Source: Spirochaetales bacterium
GTDB lineage: Bacteria > Spirochaetota > Leptospiria > Leptospirales > Leptonemataceae
Direction: 5' to 3'
Assembly (NCBI GenBank): GCA_015075425.1
Contig: JABTUL010000001.1
Span: 1,612,001-1,676,000 of the forward strand
Length of the DNA stretch: 64,000 nucleotides
Positions 27,359 to 35,971 of the stretch are shown here, in pieces. Position numbers and translations under genes: made by a program. The notes under the pieces are model-generated. The model saw only the letters and a list, made by a program, of their open reading frames with translations, searched no databases and had not been told where the DNA came from. How positions within the stretch are numbered: the first letter of the stretch is position 1; every line of letters starts with the position of its first letter.

Positions 27359-27847
27359 ATGTCTGCCTTCTTGGCCCTGGGCATTCTGGTGGCCCAGACA
27401 ATCAATACCTTTAGTTCCGGGGAAAGCGTTTCTTCCAGCAGGATCAACCAGAATTTCCAGATGGTGGCCCCCCCGGGCCTGGTGGCTGCCTTCATGCTGA
27501 CTTCCTGCCCGTCGGGTTGGATTGCCGCGGACGGCAGCAATGGCACGCCCGACTTGCGGGGCCGATTCATGCGGGGCCTTGATGATATGGGAACGGGAGC
27601 TGCCGGCAATGATCCGGATGGCGTGCGGGCCGTTGGAGCTGCTCAGGCGGATGCCTTTGCAAACCATAATCACAATACCGCGTATGACTACCAACGGTTT
27701 GTTGGCGGCGCAGGCAATGGGGCCGCTATCATTGCAATCTTCGGTGCCGTGGATGGGTCGGCCACTTTAACAATGAACAATACCGGTGGCAATGAAACTC
27801 GGCCCAAAAATGTGGCCCTGATTTTCTGCATGCGTAAGGATACTTGA
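27359..27847 (+). CDS. Secreted phage tail-collar-domain protein, probably phase-variable
   Basis: From ATG 27359 the product is 162 residues: a signal-like hydrophobic start (MSAFLALGILVAQT), a short linker, then a tail-collar domain (SCPSGWIAADGSNGTPDLRG, RFMRGLDDM, and the closing ETRPKNVALIFCMRK typical of the family). Upstream of this Met the frame continues back through GKYFLKGAAFAGG, which supplies the basic N-region a signal peptide needs, and into the 8-bp array, where it has no ATG, GTG or TTG. The natural start therefore seems to have been lost to, or controlled by, the repeat. Tail-collar proteins of this kind are found in phage fibres and as bacterial surface proteins. Current expression state is uncertain. 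Confidence 0.7.
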   Translation: MSAFLALGILVAQTINTFSSGESVSSSRINQNFQMVAPPGLVAAFMLTSCPSGWIAADGSNGTPDLRGRFMRGLDDMGTGAAGNDPDGVRAVGAAQADAFANHNHNTAYDYQRFVGGAGNGAAIIAIFGAVDGSATLTMNNTGGNETRPKNVALIFCMRKDT

Positions 27848-27855
27848 CCGCCATT

Positions 27856-27881
27856 CAAAATTTTAAGGGGCTTGCAATCCG
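27856..27881 (+). repeat. 26-bp direct repeat, copy 2
   Basis: CAAAATTTTAAGGGGCTTGC followed by AATCCG, nine bases after the tail-collar stop. Recombination with copy 1 at 27085 would remove both the 8-bp array and the tail-collar gene (771 bases). Confidence 0.8.
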
Positions 27882-27967
27882 CCGGTTTTGTAGCGGAAAT
27901 GACTCGAATTGACTCACCAGAAAAGTGCCTGAAAATCTCCCTGCGCCTGCCCGGGCTGCAAGAGGAT

Positions 27968-28243
27968 TCAAGCTTCCTTTTTCTCACGCAGTTGCCAGAC
28001 CTTCTCAAGGTCGGCCCGATACGAATATTCCTTTAGCTTTTCCATGAAGGGATTCGCATAGCCCGGGTCATGCAGCCTGCGACGGGCCGGCTCTTTGTGA
28101 TAGACAGTTTTTGGAGCGCGTTCGCGAGCTTTATTCAGCTTTTTCCTTGGACGCGGCTGGATGGAGAGTATCAATTCCTCTTGAATGGTATCTATTTCCC
28201 GGCGCAAAAATGCAGGGTTCAACTCTGAGTAAGTCGCCTTCAA
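27968..28243 (-). CDS. Charged protein of unknown function, possible fragment
   Basis: A 91-residue frame starting at TTG 28243, very rich in Lys, Arg and Glu (RKKLNKARERAPKTVYHKEP, MEKLKEYSYRADLEKVWQL). It has no good ribosome binding site. The same frame is open upstream across the 37-bp repeat and reaches the TAA that ends the split zinc-ribbon gene, so it may be the tail of a longer gene interrupted by a stop at 28316. No family recognised. Confidence 0.4.
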   Translation of the reverse strand: MKATYSELNPAFLRREIDTIQEELILSIQPRPRKKLNKARERAPKTVYHKEPARRRLHDPGYANPFMEKLKEYSYRADLEKVWQLREKKEA

Positions 28244-28257
28244 TTGTTTTTTCGTTT

Positions 28258-28294
28258 GGGGTATCTCAGAAGTACCTTTTCTGATGAGGCAATA
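28258..28294 (+). repeat. 37-bp direct repeat, copy 2
   Basis: Identical to 26772-26808, 1,486 bases away in the same orientation. It lies just downstream (in the minus-strand sense) of the zinc-ribbon gene's stop and brackets, with copy 1, the whole tail-collar locus. Confidence 0.8.
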
Positions 28295-28315
28295 TGCTAC
28301 TTCCGATAAGAACGA

Positions 28316-28772
28316 TTATGTCACTTTGAGCACAGAGGTGGCTTGAATAAACCGGCGGATCCGATTGATGTTGCGAAGCGTTTTTTTGTAATACGGCATA
28401 CCTCTTTTCCTTTTGCAGACTTTCTCCTGATGATATTCTGTGCAGCGGCAGGATTTGTTAGTGCACGTATAATATGCACGATGAATTCCAATAACACCAG
28501 TTCGGCCCAGATTTAGTTTGCGCTCTCGAGTTCCCTGGAATTTCTGCGGGCTTCCGCATTCAGGACATTTTTTTTTCGCCGGCCTTCAGGCCCGGTCCTA
28601 TTTTTCCCAGAATCTTCAGCAGAACTTCAGGGTGGTCTACATGGTGACGGATCATCCAATCCTGAATTTCCGCCAGGTTTGGAGCCGTCCGGTCCGGGTG
28701 TTCCTCCCCCTTCCGGAGACTTTCCTTGAAACGCTCTCCCAACTCCTCGATTTCCGCATCTGTGAAAAACAT
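28316..28772 (-). pseudogene. Zinc-ribbon protein split by a frameshift at an A9 tract
   Basis: ATG 28772 has AGGGGG seven bases upstream and begins a helical domain (MFFTDAEIEELGERFKESL) that ends at a TGA (28560) just after nine A (minus strand; T9 at 28568-28576). Removing one A joins it in frame to a CPECG ... CTNKSCRC zinc ribbon (containing RTGVIGIHRAYYTC) and a basic end, stopping at 28316, 151 residues in all. The ribbon with RAYYTC resembles the N-terminal region of ISKra4-like transposases. Either the gene is broken, the base count is wrong, or RNA-polymerase slippage on the A9 tract restores the frame. The assignment as a mobile-element remnant is inference. Confidence 0.6.
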
Positions 28773-29117
28773 CAGCACCCCCTGCAATTACAGGGAAGCT
28801 TGGGCCAGACGGCCGCCGGTACCAGCACTTTTTCCTACGATTGGCGGGTGCGCCCGTCCTCCGACGCCAATATTGGAATTGTCACCAATCCGCCAGGTGT
28901 TTTATGTTACGAGTCCGCCCGGTTTGGACCAGGTTAACCGAACCACCACATAGGTTGTTTTGTTGGGCTGGCGGTGAGCTGCATGAGCTTTCAGGCCCTG
29001 TACTGAACCTGCGAGAATTTCAACTTCCATTATCCTTTTTTAGAATTGCTCTCAGCGCCTCCTTTTCATGTCAGTCCAGCAACGAAGAGGAAGGGATTCC
29101 TGGATGGAGAATCACAG
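28773..29117. other. Gap between split zinc-ribbon gene and GT39-like gene
   Basis: No complete gene. On the plus strand a frame ending at 28937 has a protein-like last part (STFSYDWRVRPSSDANIGIV) that may be the C-terminal scrap of a lost surface protein, but its upstream part is antisense to the zinc-ribbon gene. The rest (28940-29100) shows no repeat or hairpin that I can see and presumably holds the promoter of the gene at 29118. Confidence 0.4.
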
Positions 29118-30782
29118 TTGAATCGGTTTTACTCAAGAATGGCATTCGTTTCTGCAATCGCAATTGGTCTGCTCATTCTCCTGACGCACAGCGATTACGG
29201 CATGACCTGGGATGAAGAGGTGCAGAAAACCTACGGAAATCTGATTCTGGCATACTTCGGAAGTGGTTTTGCGAACAAATTTGCCATGGACTACCTCGAT
29301 CTAAAATTCTACGGCGGTGCCTTCGAACTTCTTGTACAGCTGGTTACCTACTGGCTGGTCCCACTGACGGGGGCTGACCTGTTCGATGTCAGACACCTTC
29401 TCAATGCTCTAACCGGATTCACCGCAGTTTTTTTCGCCTATCGGTCGGTTCGATTGGTAGCCTCAGGCCGAGCAGCCTTCGCTGCCGCCTTCTTACTCAT
29501 AACTATGCCGCGATTCTGGGGTCACAGCTTCAACAACCCCAAAGATATCCCTTTTGCGGCGGCTTACAGCCTTGCCATCTTTGCGATAATTCGGTTTGTC
29601 CTGGAATTTCCAGCACCATCCCGGAAGGCGGCCGTGCAGCTCGGGCTAATGATCGGTCTGGCTATGGCGGTGCGAGTCGGTGGCTTGATCCTGTGGGCTG
29701 TGCTCGCGCTGGCCTGGCTGCTACAATGGGCCGCCCGTGGCGGACGTCCGGTTCAATTCCTGACCTTGCGCAATTTCTCCCGGATGAGTCTCGCCTTTGG
29801 CGTTGCCTGGTTGACAATGATCCTTCCCTGGCCCTACGCCCAGGCAGACCCTTTCTTTCGACCCCTTGAAACTCTACAGCTCATGTCCCATTTTGCCTGG
29901 ACGCAGACCGTCCTGTTTGATGGCCAAATGATGCCCGCTCCTGACTTACCGTCGACATATTTGCCGGTCTGGTTTGCCATAACTTTGCCTGATCACTTTC
30001 TGGTGCTATTTTTGGGGGCGATTTTGATCATCGCGCTCGGACGCCTGTGTCGCCGGGATGGCCGGCATCAGGAAAGCGTGGAGGACGGCGAAGCTCCGCC
30101 GCGATTTCCGGCAGCCACATTTTTCTTTCTGGCTGCAGTCCTCCCTGTCCTGATCGCTATCGTTCTCGATAGCGTTGTCTATGATGGGATGCGACACTTT
30201 CTGTTCGTTCTGCCACTCTTGAGTATGGGGGCGGCTCTCTTAGTGGATCGAGCCCTGGAGCAAAAGGCTCGCTGGCTGGTCACCGGTTGGATTGCGGTCT
30301 CGGTTGGTTCCTTTGCCCTTGTTTTTCTGGATATGGTTCAATTGCATCCCTATCAGGCGATATATTTCAATCGATCAACAATAGGTGGTCTGGCCGGCGC
30401 CGCTGGCCGGTTTGAAACTGACTACTGGGGGAATTCCTATCGCGCGGCGGCCCATTGGGTCAGTCAGCACTATCCGGCTGGCACGGCCGTGTCCACTTGC
30501 GGCGCCGAGGCTCAAGTGGACTACTACCTCAACCATTCTGAGTACATGGCTCGAGAACAGATACTGACCGATATCCTCTGGGGTCGGCGACCCGCGGTAG
30601 ACCTCGTTCCACTGCTCCAGAAGGGAGAAAATCGGCAGGGAAAGTATCCCATTGTCAAGACGGGGGCGAAACTCTTTCTCGCAACGACCCGATTCCATTG
30701 CCATTTAAGCCAGCCCGGCGAAGTTGTTTACAAAGTTATGGCCCAAAACGTGGAATTGTTGCGGGTCGTTCAAGTGAGATGA
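29118..30782 (+). CDS. GT39-like integral-membrane glycosyltransferase
   Basis: The product (554 residues from TTG 29118, which has GGAGA seven bases upstream; ATG 29139 is an alternative) has about ten membrane helices. The first periplasmic loop carries TWDEEVQ, an acidic pair at the place of the catalytic Asp in ArnT/PMT-type GT-C transferases, and PRFWGHSFNNPKDIPFAAA follows in a conserved loop. The C-terminal periplasmic domain (SQHYPAGTAVSTCGAEAQVD) is like that of related dolichyl- or undecaprenyl-phosphate-sugar transferases. It should move a sugar from a lipid carrier to an envelope acceptor. It is the right-hand gene of the accessory region. Donor and acceptor unknown. Confidence 0.75.
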   Translation: MNRFYSRMAFVSAIAIGLLILLTHSDYGMTWDEEVQKTYGNLILAYFGSGFANKFAMDYLDLKFYGGAFELLVQLVTYWLVPLTGADLFDVRHLLNALTGFTAVFFAYRSVRLVASGRAAFAAAFLLITMPRFWGHSFNNPKDIPFAAAYSLAIFAIIRFVLEFPAPSRKAAVQLGLMIGLAMAVRVGGLILWAVLALAWLLQWAARGGRPVQFLTLRNFSRMSLAFGVAWLTMILPWPYAQADPFFRPLETLQLMSHFAWTQTVLFDGQMMPAPDLPSTYLPVWFAITLPDHFLVLFLGAILIIALGRLCRRDGRHQESVEDGEAPPRFPAATFFFLAAVLPVLIAIVLDSVVYDGMRHFLFVLPLLSMGAALLVDRALEQKARWLVTGWIAVSVGSFALVFLDMVQLHPYQAIYFNRSTIGGLAGAAGRFETDYWGNSYRAAAHWVSQHYPAGTAVSTCGAEAQVDYYLNHSEYMAREQILTDILWGRRPAVDLVPLLQKGENRQGKYPIVKTGAKLFLATTRFHCHLSQPGEVVYKVMAQNVELLRVVQVR

Positions 30783-30831
30783 AAGGCCTCCGTCGCCGAG
30801 TCAAGTATAAAGCAATGGAGAGTAATGAGTT

Positions 30832-31629
30832 TCATGTCACTTTGAACAATCGGAACAACGCTTCCCAGAATGGGCCTTGAACAATCCCGGATCGGGCAAA
30901 CTTCTTCACCATCACCTGAGCTGCTGCGGCGACGGTCTTTAGCTGTCCATTCAGGGCACGACAATTCAGGATAGCCTCTCGCAGAGCCAGGTCCGACGAA
31001 GTCCAGGCCAGAGTTTTCCCGTGCAGTGCCGTAACCAGGAAAGCCATGCTCGTTAATTCCCGCAGAGGAATGTGCAAAGCGATTTTCTGGTAATGTCGGA
31101 ATGGAACCAGCATCGACTGCTCTACAGTCGCTTCTCCCCGGATGCGAAAATGACGCAACGGCTGACCCGAACTTTTCATGATCTGTAGCTCCTCCCGGTT
31201 TTCTTTGTTTTGTAGAGCGGGCCATGCAGAGAGGCACAGTGCGATTTGCCCGGTTGGTTCTACTTTGCTCACCACCACTATCACTTCACTTTCCAGCACA
31301 TGGCTTTTCTGATACTCAAGCCTCCTTTCCGGGGGAGCAAAGCGGGACTGGATGTTGTTTAACCGACCCTTCCAGCCCTCTTCAGCAACAGCCAGTGCTA
31401 CAGTTGAATTACCCGAAGCCAGAGTTTCGCAGGCGGCGGGGAAAAGCTGGCGCAAGACAAACAAAGGAACATTGTAGGTAATGAGATCCTGGAGAACGTC
31501 GGCCAGGTTTTTGGTCCGCTGGACTTCAGCAAACAGTCGAATGTGCAATTCCCTCTCGGAAAAACCCAGCAAATCGGAAATTTTATAAATCAAATGCCTG
31601 GTGTGCTCCCCGGGTGCTGCATTTTTCAT
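30832..31629 (-). CDS. Unknown soluble protein
   Basis: A 265-residue product starting at ATG 31629 (a TTG lies just before it). It begins with a helical domain (ISDLLGFSERELHIRLFAEV) and has mixed alpha/beta segments afterwards (SEVIVVVSKVEPTGQIALCL, LRHFRIRGEATVEQSMLVPF). There is no signal peptide or membrane helix. It overlaps the end of the upstream secreted-protein gene by 47 bases, so the pair is one transcript. No family recognised. Confidence 0.6.
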   Translation of the reverse strand: MKNAAPGEHTRHLIYKISDLLGFSERELHIRLFAEVQRTKNLADVLQDLITYNVPLFVLRQLFPAACETLASGNSTVALAVAEEGWKGRLNNIQSRFAPPERRLEYQKSHVLESEVIVVVSKVEPTGQIALCLSAWPALQNKENREELQIMKSSGQPLRHFRIRGEATVEQSMLVPFRHYQKIALHIPLRELTSMAFLVTALHGKTLAWTSSDLALREAILNCRALNGQLKTVAAAAQVMVKKFARSGIVQGPFWEALFRLFKVT

Positions 31630-32065
31630 CAAGAGTTTCCAGCGCCTGTCGAACGACCGACGCCAGATCCGTCAGGCCGCCGCAAAGATATTCGGCTGGC
31701 CCGCTACTTTCAAAAAAGATCTTGCGGCGGCTCTTACCGGTTAAGAATTCCAGATAGCGTTGCGGTCGGTCGTGGATGGTGGTATGCAGAGCACCTTCAG
31801 GCCCGGCGCAGATCTTCAGTTTACGGGCAAAGTTATCCGGCAGCTTTTGCGGCGCCTGGGCCATACAGCGCACCCCGCCTTCCGTATGAGAGTAATTTAC
31901 AGAGCGGCCCATTTCCAGGCGGTAAGAATAGGATTCTCCTGGCCTTGTGTAGCCGGATTGGGCCACAACAACGAGTGTATCGAATGAAAGATTCTGTCCA
32001 CTCTGGCACCTGCCGGCAGAGGAAAGAGCAATACAAAAAAGCAGCAGTCTGAAGCTACGGGCCAT
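31583..32065 (-). CDS. Secreted protein of unknown function
   Basis: A 160-residue product from ATG 32065, chosen because AGGA lies seven bases upstream and the product then begins with a signal peptide (MARSFRLLLFCIALSSAGRC), possibly with a lipobox-like GRC end. The mature part has four further cysteines (VRCMAQ, KICAGP, YLCGG, EKCST). The frame is open upstream to 32158, but that would include the parS site. Function not recognised. Confidence 0.65.
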   Translation of the reverse strand: MARSFRLLLFCIALSSAGRCQSGQNLSFDTLVVVAQSGYTRPGESYSYRLEMGRSVNYSHTEGGVRCMAQAPQKLPDNFARKLKICAGPEGALHTTIHDRPQRYLEFLTGKSRRKIFFESSGPAEYLCGGLTDLASVVRQALETLDEKCSTRGAHQAFDL

Positions 32066-32137
32066 CAGGATTTCCTGGCGTGCCCGGCGATGCGGGTCAA
32101 TCGAAATTCCGCAAGGCCCGTAACCCGGAAGAAAATC

Positions 32138-32153
32138 TGTTTCACGTGAAACT
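32138..32153. promoter_or_regulatory. parS: parS site (ParB-binding centromere sequence)
   Basis: TGTTTCACGTGAAACT matches the widespread chromosomal parS consensus TGTTTCACGTGAAACA at 15 of 16 positions, including the full 14-base palindrome GTTTCACGTGAAAC. It sits in the intergenic space between the divergent secreted-protein gene and lepA. In bacteria generally parS sites cluster around the replication origin and load ParB and SMC. No parA or parB lies in the window. I found only this one near-perfect copy. Confidence 0.85.
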
Positions 32154-32271
32154 TGCATTTTTTTAATAATGAGACATAATCCCGGGCTTGTTCCCCGTCT
32201 TTCAGGGAGAATCAGCCAACCGATAAAATTGGTTTGTCAGGGTATCTGTGCTCACCAGCATGCCCGGTCCC

Positions 32272-34071
32272 ATGGAGCAGGCCTTTATCCGCAACTTTTC
32301 CATCATCGCTCACATCGATCACGGAAAATCCACCCTGGCCGACCGGCTGTTGGAAATCGCCCGGGTTACCAATGAACGCACTAAAAAGGCCCAGATTCTC
32401 GACACGATGGACATCGAAAGGGAACGCGGAATTACGATTAAGTCGAATTCGGCATCTTTCGTCTATCGCAGCAAGAATGGTTCCGATTATCTTTTCAACC
32501 TCATCGATACTCCCGGCCATGTTGATTTTACCTATGAAGTGTCCAGGTCGCTGGCTGCCTGCGAAGGCGTGCTGCTCATAGTTGATGCAACCCAGGGAGT
32601 TGAAGCCCAGACCCTTGCCAATTTTTACCTCGCCCTCGAGAATGAGCTGGCGATCATTCCGGTAATCAACAAAATGGATCTGCCTGCTGCGGATTTACCG
32701 CGCACCCGCCACTTAATCGAAGAAACCCTGGGTCTTGATGGATCGGAAGCGCTGGCCATCAGCGCAAAAACCGGTGAAAATGTCCCTGATATTCTGGAAG
32801 CAATTGTGGAGCGCATCCCCCCACCTGGCGGAGACCTCAAGGCCCCCTGCCGTGCCCTGATCTATGATTCCTACTATGATTCTTACTCAGGCGCGGTAAT
32901 GAAGGTGCGCATGTTTGATGGTACACTCCATCCAGGAGATCGCATCAAACTCATGAGTTCTGAACTGGAGGCGACCATCACGGAACTCGGATACATGGCT
33001 CTGGTCCGTCTGCCTCAGAAAAATCTGGCTGCTGGCGAAGTGGGCTACATCGTGGCGGGTATCAAATCCATTGAGCTGACCCGTGTGGGTGACACGGTAA
33101 CCGGGGCCCATCGGCAGGCAGCGCAGGCCCTGCCCGGCTACCAGGAAGCCAAGCCGATGGTCTTCTCCGGACTGTACCCGGTAGCCGGTGATGATTATAA
33201 CGATCTTAAAGATGCCATGCAGAAGTTGAAGCTCAACGATGCAGCTTTAATCTATGAGCAGGAAAGTTCAGCAGCGCTGGGGTTTGGTTTTCGCGTGGGA
33301 TACCTGGGACTGTTGCATATGGAAGTGGTGCAGGAACGTCTGGAGCGCGAATTTGGCCTGGATTTGATTACCACGGCACCATCGGTCAAATACCGGATCA
33401 CAGATACGAAGGGAATTCTCCGGGAAATAGACAATCCGGCGGACTGGCCCAATCCTTCTACCATCCAGACCATGGAAGAGCCCTTTGTGAGGGTTACCAT
33501 CCTTTCCCCCGGGGAATATCTGGGCAACATCATCAGTCTATTGCAAGAGAAGCGGGCGGTTCAGGAGAATCTTTTGTATCTATCGGACGGCAAAGTGCAG
33601 CTTATCTACAGCATGCCTCTGGCAGAAATGATATTTGAATTTTTTGATCGTCTTAAGTCCTGTTCTCGTGGATATGCTTCGCTTGACTACGAATGGACGG
33701 ACTATCAGGTATCGGAACTGGCCAAGGTAGAAATTCTGGTCAACGCCGAGCCCGTCGATGCTCTGGCCATGATCGTGCATCGAGCCCATGCGCGCGAACG
33801 TGGAAAGGTATTGATTGAAAAGTTAAAGGATTTAATTCCGCGTCACCAGTTTCAGATTCCGCTGCAGGCGGCCATTGGATCCAATATCGTTGCCAGAGAA
33901 AACATTTCTGCTTTGCGTAAAAATGTTACGGCCAAATGCTACGGCGGAGATATCAGCCGGAAAAGAAAACTGCTGGAAAAGCAGAAAGAAGGTAAAAAGC
34001 GAATGAAGCAGATCGGCTCGGTAACCATCCCTCAGGAGGCTTTCCTCGCTGTTCTTAAATCCAAAGAGTAA
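32272..34071 (+). CDS. lepA: Elongation factor 4 (LepA)
   Basis: LepA is a ribosome-binding GTPase that back-translocates stalled ribosomes or aids 30S assembly. The 599-residue product has G1 [15 protein letters not shown]2 [11 protein letters not shown]3 [12 protein letters not shown]4 NKMDLP and the LepA-specific C-terminal domain ([37 protein letters not shown]). ATG 32272 is chosen because [16 protein letters not shown] gives the usual start; GTG 32248 and ATG 32260 upstream are possible. A Shine-Dalgarno-like AGGAGG for the next gene lies inside its 3' end. Confidence 0.96.
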   Translation: MEQAFIRNFSIIAHIDHGKSTLADRLLEIARVTNERTKKAQILDTMDIERERGITIKSNSASFVYRSKNGSDYLFNLIDTPGHVDFTYEVSRSLAACEGVLLIVDATQGVEAQTLANFYLALENELAIIPVINKMDLPAADLPRTRHLIEETLGLDGSEALAISAKTGENVPDILEAIVERIPPPGGDLKAPCRALIYDSYYDSYSGAVMKVRMFDGTLHPGDRIKLMSSELEATITELGYMALVRLPQKNLAAGEVGYIVAGIKSIELTRVGDTVTGAHRQAAQALPGYQEAKPMVFSGLYPVAGDDYNDLKDAMQKLKLNDAALIYEQESSAALGFGFRVGYLGLLHMEVVQERLEREFGLDLITTAPSVKYRITDTKGILREIDNPADWPNPSTIQTMEEPFVRVTILSPGEYLGNIISLLQEKRAVQENLLYLSDGKVQLIYSMPLAEMIFEFFDRLKSCSRGYASLDYEWTDYQVSELAKVEILVNAEPVDALAMIVHRAHARERGKVLIEKLKDLIPRHQFQIPLQAAIGSNIVARENISALRKNVTAKCYGGDISRKRKLLEKQKEGKKRMKQIGSVTIPQEAFLAVLKSKE

Positions 34072-34840
34072 CATCATCTTATTTGTTGTTTTTATTTACT
34101 GCATTCCCGACCATTCCATCAAGCAGGTACGGCGCAGTCAGGAAATCGGTTACGAAATCCACGGTTATGAGAACGAGGAGAGCCTGCGCGCAGAACGTAT
34201 GGTGTCCGGGGTGCGCCTGGTTATCCATTTGCCGGCAGAAAAGTCCTTCGCGGAGCGGATCGGAGAAACTTTGCGCATCCCTGAAATCTCTGTCGTCGAA
34301 CTGTACCTGGAGAATACTTCTGCATCCCCGGTTTTTCTGCGGGAATATCCCTTTCTCATTTCCAGCCCGGGGAAGCCGATCAAACCCTTTGCGGCGCGGG
34401 AATACTATCGGCTATTCTGTCCCGTCCAGAGCGGCTGTCTGCCCTACCCGGCCTTCGGCTGGATGAAGATTCCTCTGTCGCGGCCGCCATGGCCTTTCTG
34501 GCAGAGCCGCATTCGCAGGCCGGATACCAGGTCGGCCGCTGAATGGCAGGAATACCTGGACACACTGGCCCTTGTGGAAGATGAGGTCAGGGAAAGCTAT
34601 GAGTTATTGCCGGGCCATTCGGCCATGGGTCGCTTTGCCTTCCCCAGGCTTTATTCCGGGCAGTACATCCTGAAAATACCGGGGATGCCGGATTTTACCT
34701 TTGAACAAAAAAGCATCAAGCGCTACAGCAAACCGAATTCCGCAGAAGTTAAGCAAAAACTCAAAGAGGACGATGCCTGGTTCAAAAAAGAAGAACGACG
34801 ACTTAAAGAAAGCCATCGAGCCCTCAGGACAAAGAAGTAA
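34049..34840 (+). CDS. Probable lipoprotein with non-AUG start overlapping lepA
   Basis: A frame of 263 codons is open from 34025 to 34840. The first ATG is at 34199, but protein-like sequence extends well upstream ([20 protein letters not shown]) and includes a signal-like segment ([11 protein letters not shown]) ending in a cysteine that fits the loose spirochaetal lipobox. No ATG, GTG or TTG is available for this part; CTG 34049 lies nine bases after AGGAGG (34034-34039) and is the best candidate. It overlaps lepA by 23 bases and the convergent NamZ-like gene by 17. If CTG is not used, a 213-residue cytoplasmic product from 34199 is the fallback. No family recognised. Confidence 0.5.
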   Translation: MFLNPKSNIILFVVFIYCIPDHSIKQVRRSQEIGYEIHGYENEESLRAERMVSGVRLVIHLPAEKSFAERIGETLRIPEISVVELYLENTSASPVFLREYPFLISSPGKPIKPFAAREYYRLFCPVQSGCLPYPAFGWMKIPLSRPPWPFWQSRIRRPDTRSAAEWQEYLDTLALVEDEVRESYELLPGHSAMGRFAFPRLYSGQYILKIPGMPDFTFEQKSIKRYSKPNSAEVKQKLKEDDAWFKKEERRLKESHRALRTKK

Positions 34841-35966
34841 TTTTGTAGCGGCGCGATTCGTTTCTCCAGGCATTTTGCGTGCTTTCAAGATACGATTGGA
34901 CCTCCGCAAGCGCGACCCGGCCGGCCAGAAAGCTAAGTAACAATTCGTCACCCACCAGAATCTCTATCGCCGGGCGTTCCGATACGAATTCATAGGGTCC
35001 CTGGCGCCAGGCGAACTCAGGGTAGTTCTCTCTGACAAAGCGAATCATTTGTAAAGAATGAAGTAGCGAATGGTACTGTCCGGAAAAGGGAATGATCTGA
35101 AATCCCTGGCAGATTTCATCCTTAAATTTGTGGAAGGAAGGTTGAAACAGCAGCGGGCGCAGCGCACTCGCCGGAGCCCCAGGAAAGGAATGTTCGAAAG
35201 GTCGTAAAAACGGAGCACCAAAAAATTCAAATGGACGCGTTGTTCCCCGGCCCTCGCTTAAGTTCGTGGCTTCCAGCAGACATTGCCCGCTGTATACCTG
35301 TGCCGTCTCTATGGAGGGAAAATTGGGAGAAGGAGGAATGAAAGTCTGGCCGGCCGCAAAAATGGAACAACGGAATTCATGCTCGATTCTGTGCTGGTAG
35401 AAGAGAATGAGCTCGGCAAGGCGCAAACCATGCCGGTGCGGCAGGCCGGGAAAACCCACAAAAGATTCGTAAGCGGCAGGCAGCGGACTCCCTTCTATGC
35501 CGGGGCCAGCGGGATTTTTCCGGTCCATAACAAATAGCTCTATACCCGGACGATGTTTTTTCAGAGCCCGGAGCAGGTAGGCAGCCGTTGTAGCAAAAGT
35601 GTAGTAACGAGCGCCCACATCCTGTAAGTCTATGATTAGCGCATCAAGATCGGTCAGGTGCTCTGCTGCCGGTTCCAGGGTTTTCGCATCGGTCCCGTAA
35701 AGAGATACCACTTCAATGCCGGGGAGAAACGAATACACGCGGGTATCATCAAGGCCCACCTGATCCTGCAATTCTGAAAAAAGTCCATGCTCTGGCACAA
35801 ACAATCGCTTGAGGTTTTTCCATTCCTGGAAGAGATACCTGCCCGTTTCTGGCCGAAAACAAACCTGATTGGTCAAAAGCCCCAGCCGGCCCTCGCACAG
35901 GGAAGGATCGCGGGCTTCCTGCAGCGTTTCCTTTCGCACTATCACTTTACCCGCACCGGCCCTCAA
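34824..35966 (-). CDS. DUF1343 / NamZ-like exo-beta-N-acetylmuramidase
   Basis: A 380-residue protein of the DUF1343 family, whose studied member NamZ releases terminal N-acetylmuramic acid from peptidoglycan fragments. Family marks are GLLTNQVCF, LFVPEHGLFSELQDQVG, LIIDLQDVGARYYTF with the catalytic-region acids, MDRKNPAGPGIEGSPL, FIPPSPNFPS and NLSEGRGTTRPFEFFGAP. Start is TTG 35966 (GGGAG nine bases upstream); GTG 35945 is an alternative. There is no signal peptide, so it may be cytoplasmic and act in wall recycling. Its start lies five bases from that of the divergent helicase gene. Confidence 0.88.
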   Translation of the reverse strand: MRAGAGKVIVRKETLQEARDPSLCEGRLGLLTNQVCFRPETGRYLFQEWKNLKRLFVPEHGLFSELQDQVGLDDTRVYSFLPGIEVVSLYGTDAKTLEPAAEHLTDLDALIIDLQDVGARYYTFATTAAYLLRALKKHRPGIELFVMDRKNPAGPGIEGSPLPAAYESFVGFPGLPHRHGLRLAELILFYQHRIEHEFRCSIFAAGQTFIPPSPNFPSIETAQVYSGQCLLEATNLSEGRGTTRPFEFFGAPFLRPFEHSFPGAPASALRPLLFQPSFHKFKDEICQGFQIIPFSGQYHSLLHSLQMIRFVRENYPEFAWRQGPYEFVSERPAIEILVGDELLLSFLAGRVALAEVQSYLESTQNAWRNESRRYKITSLS

Positions 35967-35971
35967 AAATT

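Noticed and set aside
27085-27881. 26-bp repeats as integron attC sites
   Set aside because: No RYYYAAC/GTTRRRY core pair and no folded structure of the right length; there is no integrase gene in the window.
28518-28937. 139-residue plus-strand frame as a gene
   Set aside because: Its first 270 bases are antisense to the split zinc-ribbon gene; only the last 45 residues look protein-like, so at most a fragment.
30834-30848. ATGTCACTTTGAACA as a third copy of the element end at 28318
   Set aside because: It lies within the coding end of the minus-strand gene at 30832 and only 13-14 bases match; coincidence cannot be excluded.
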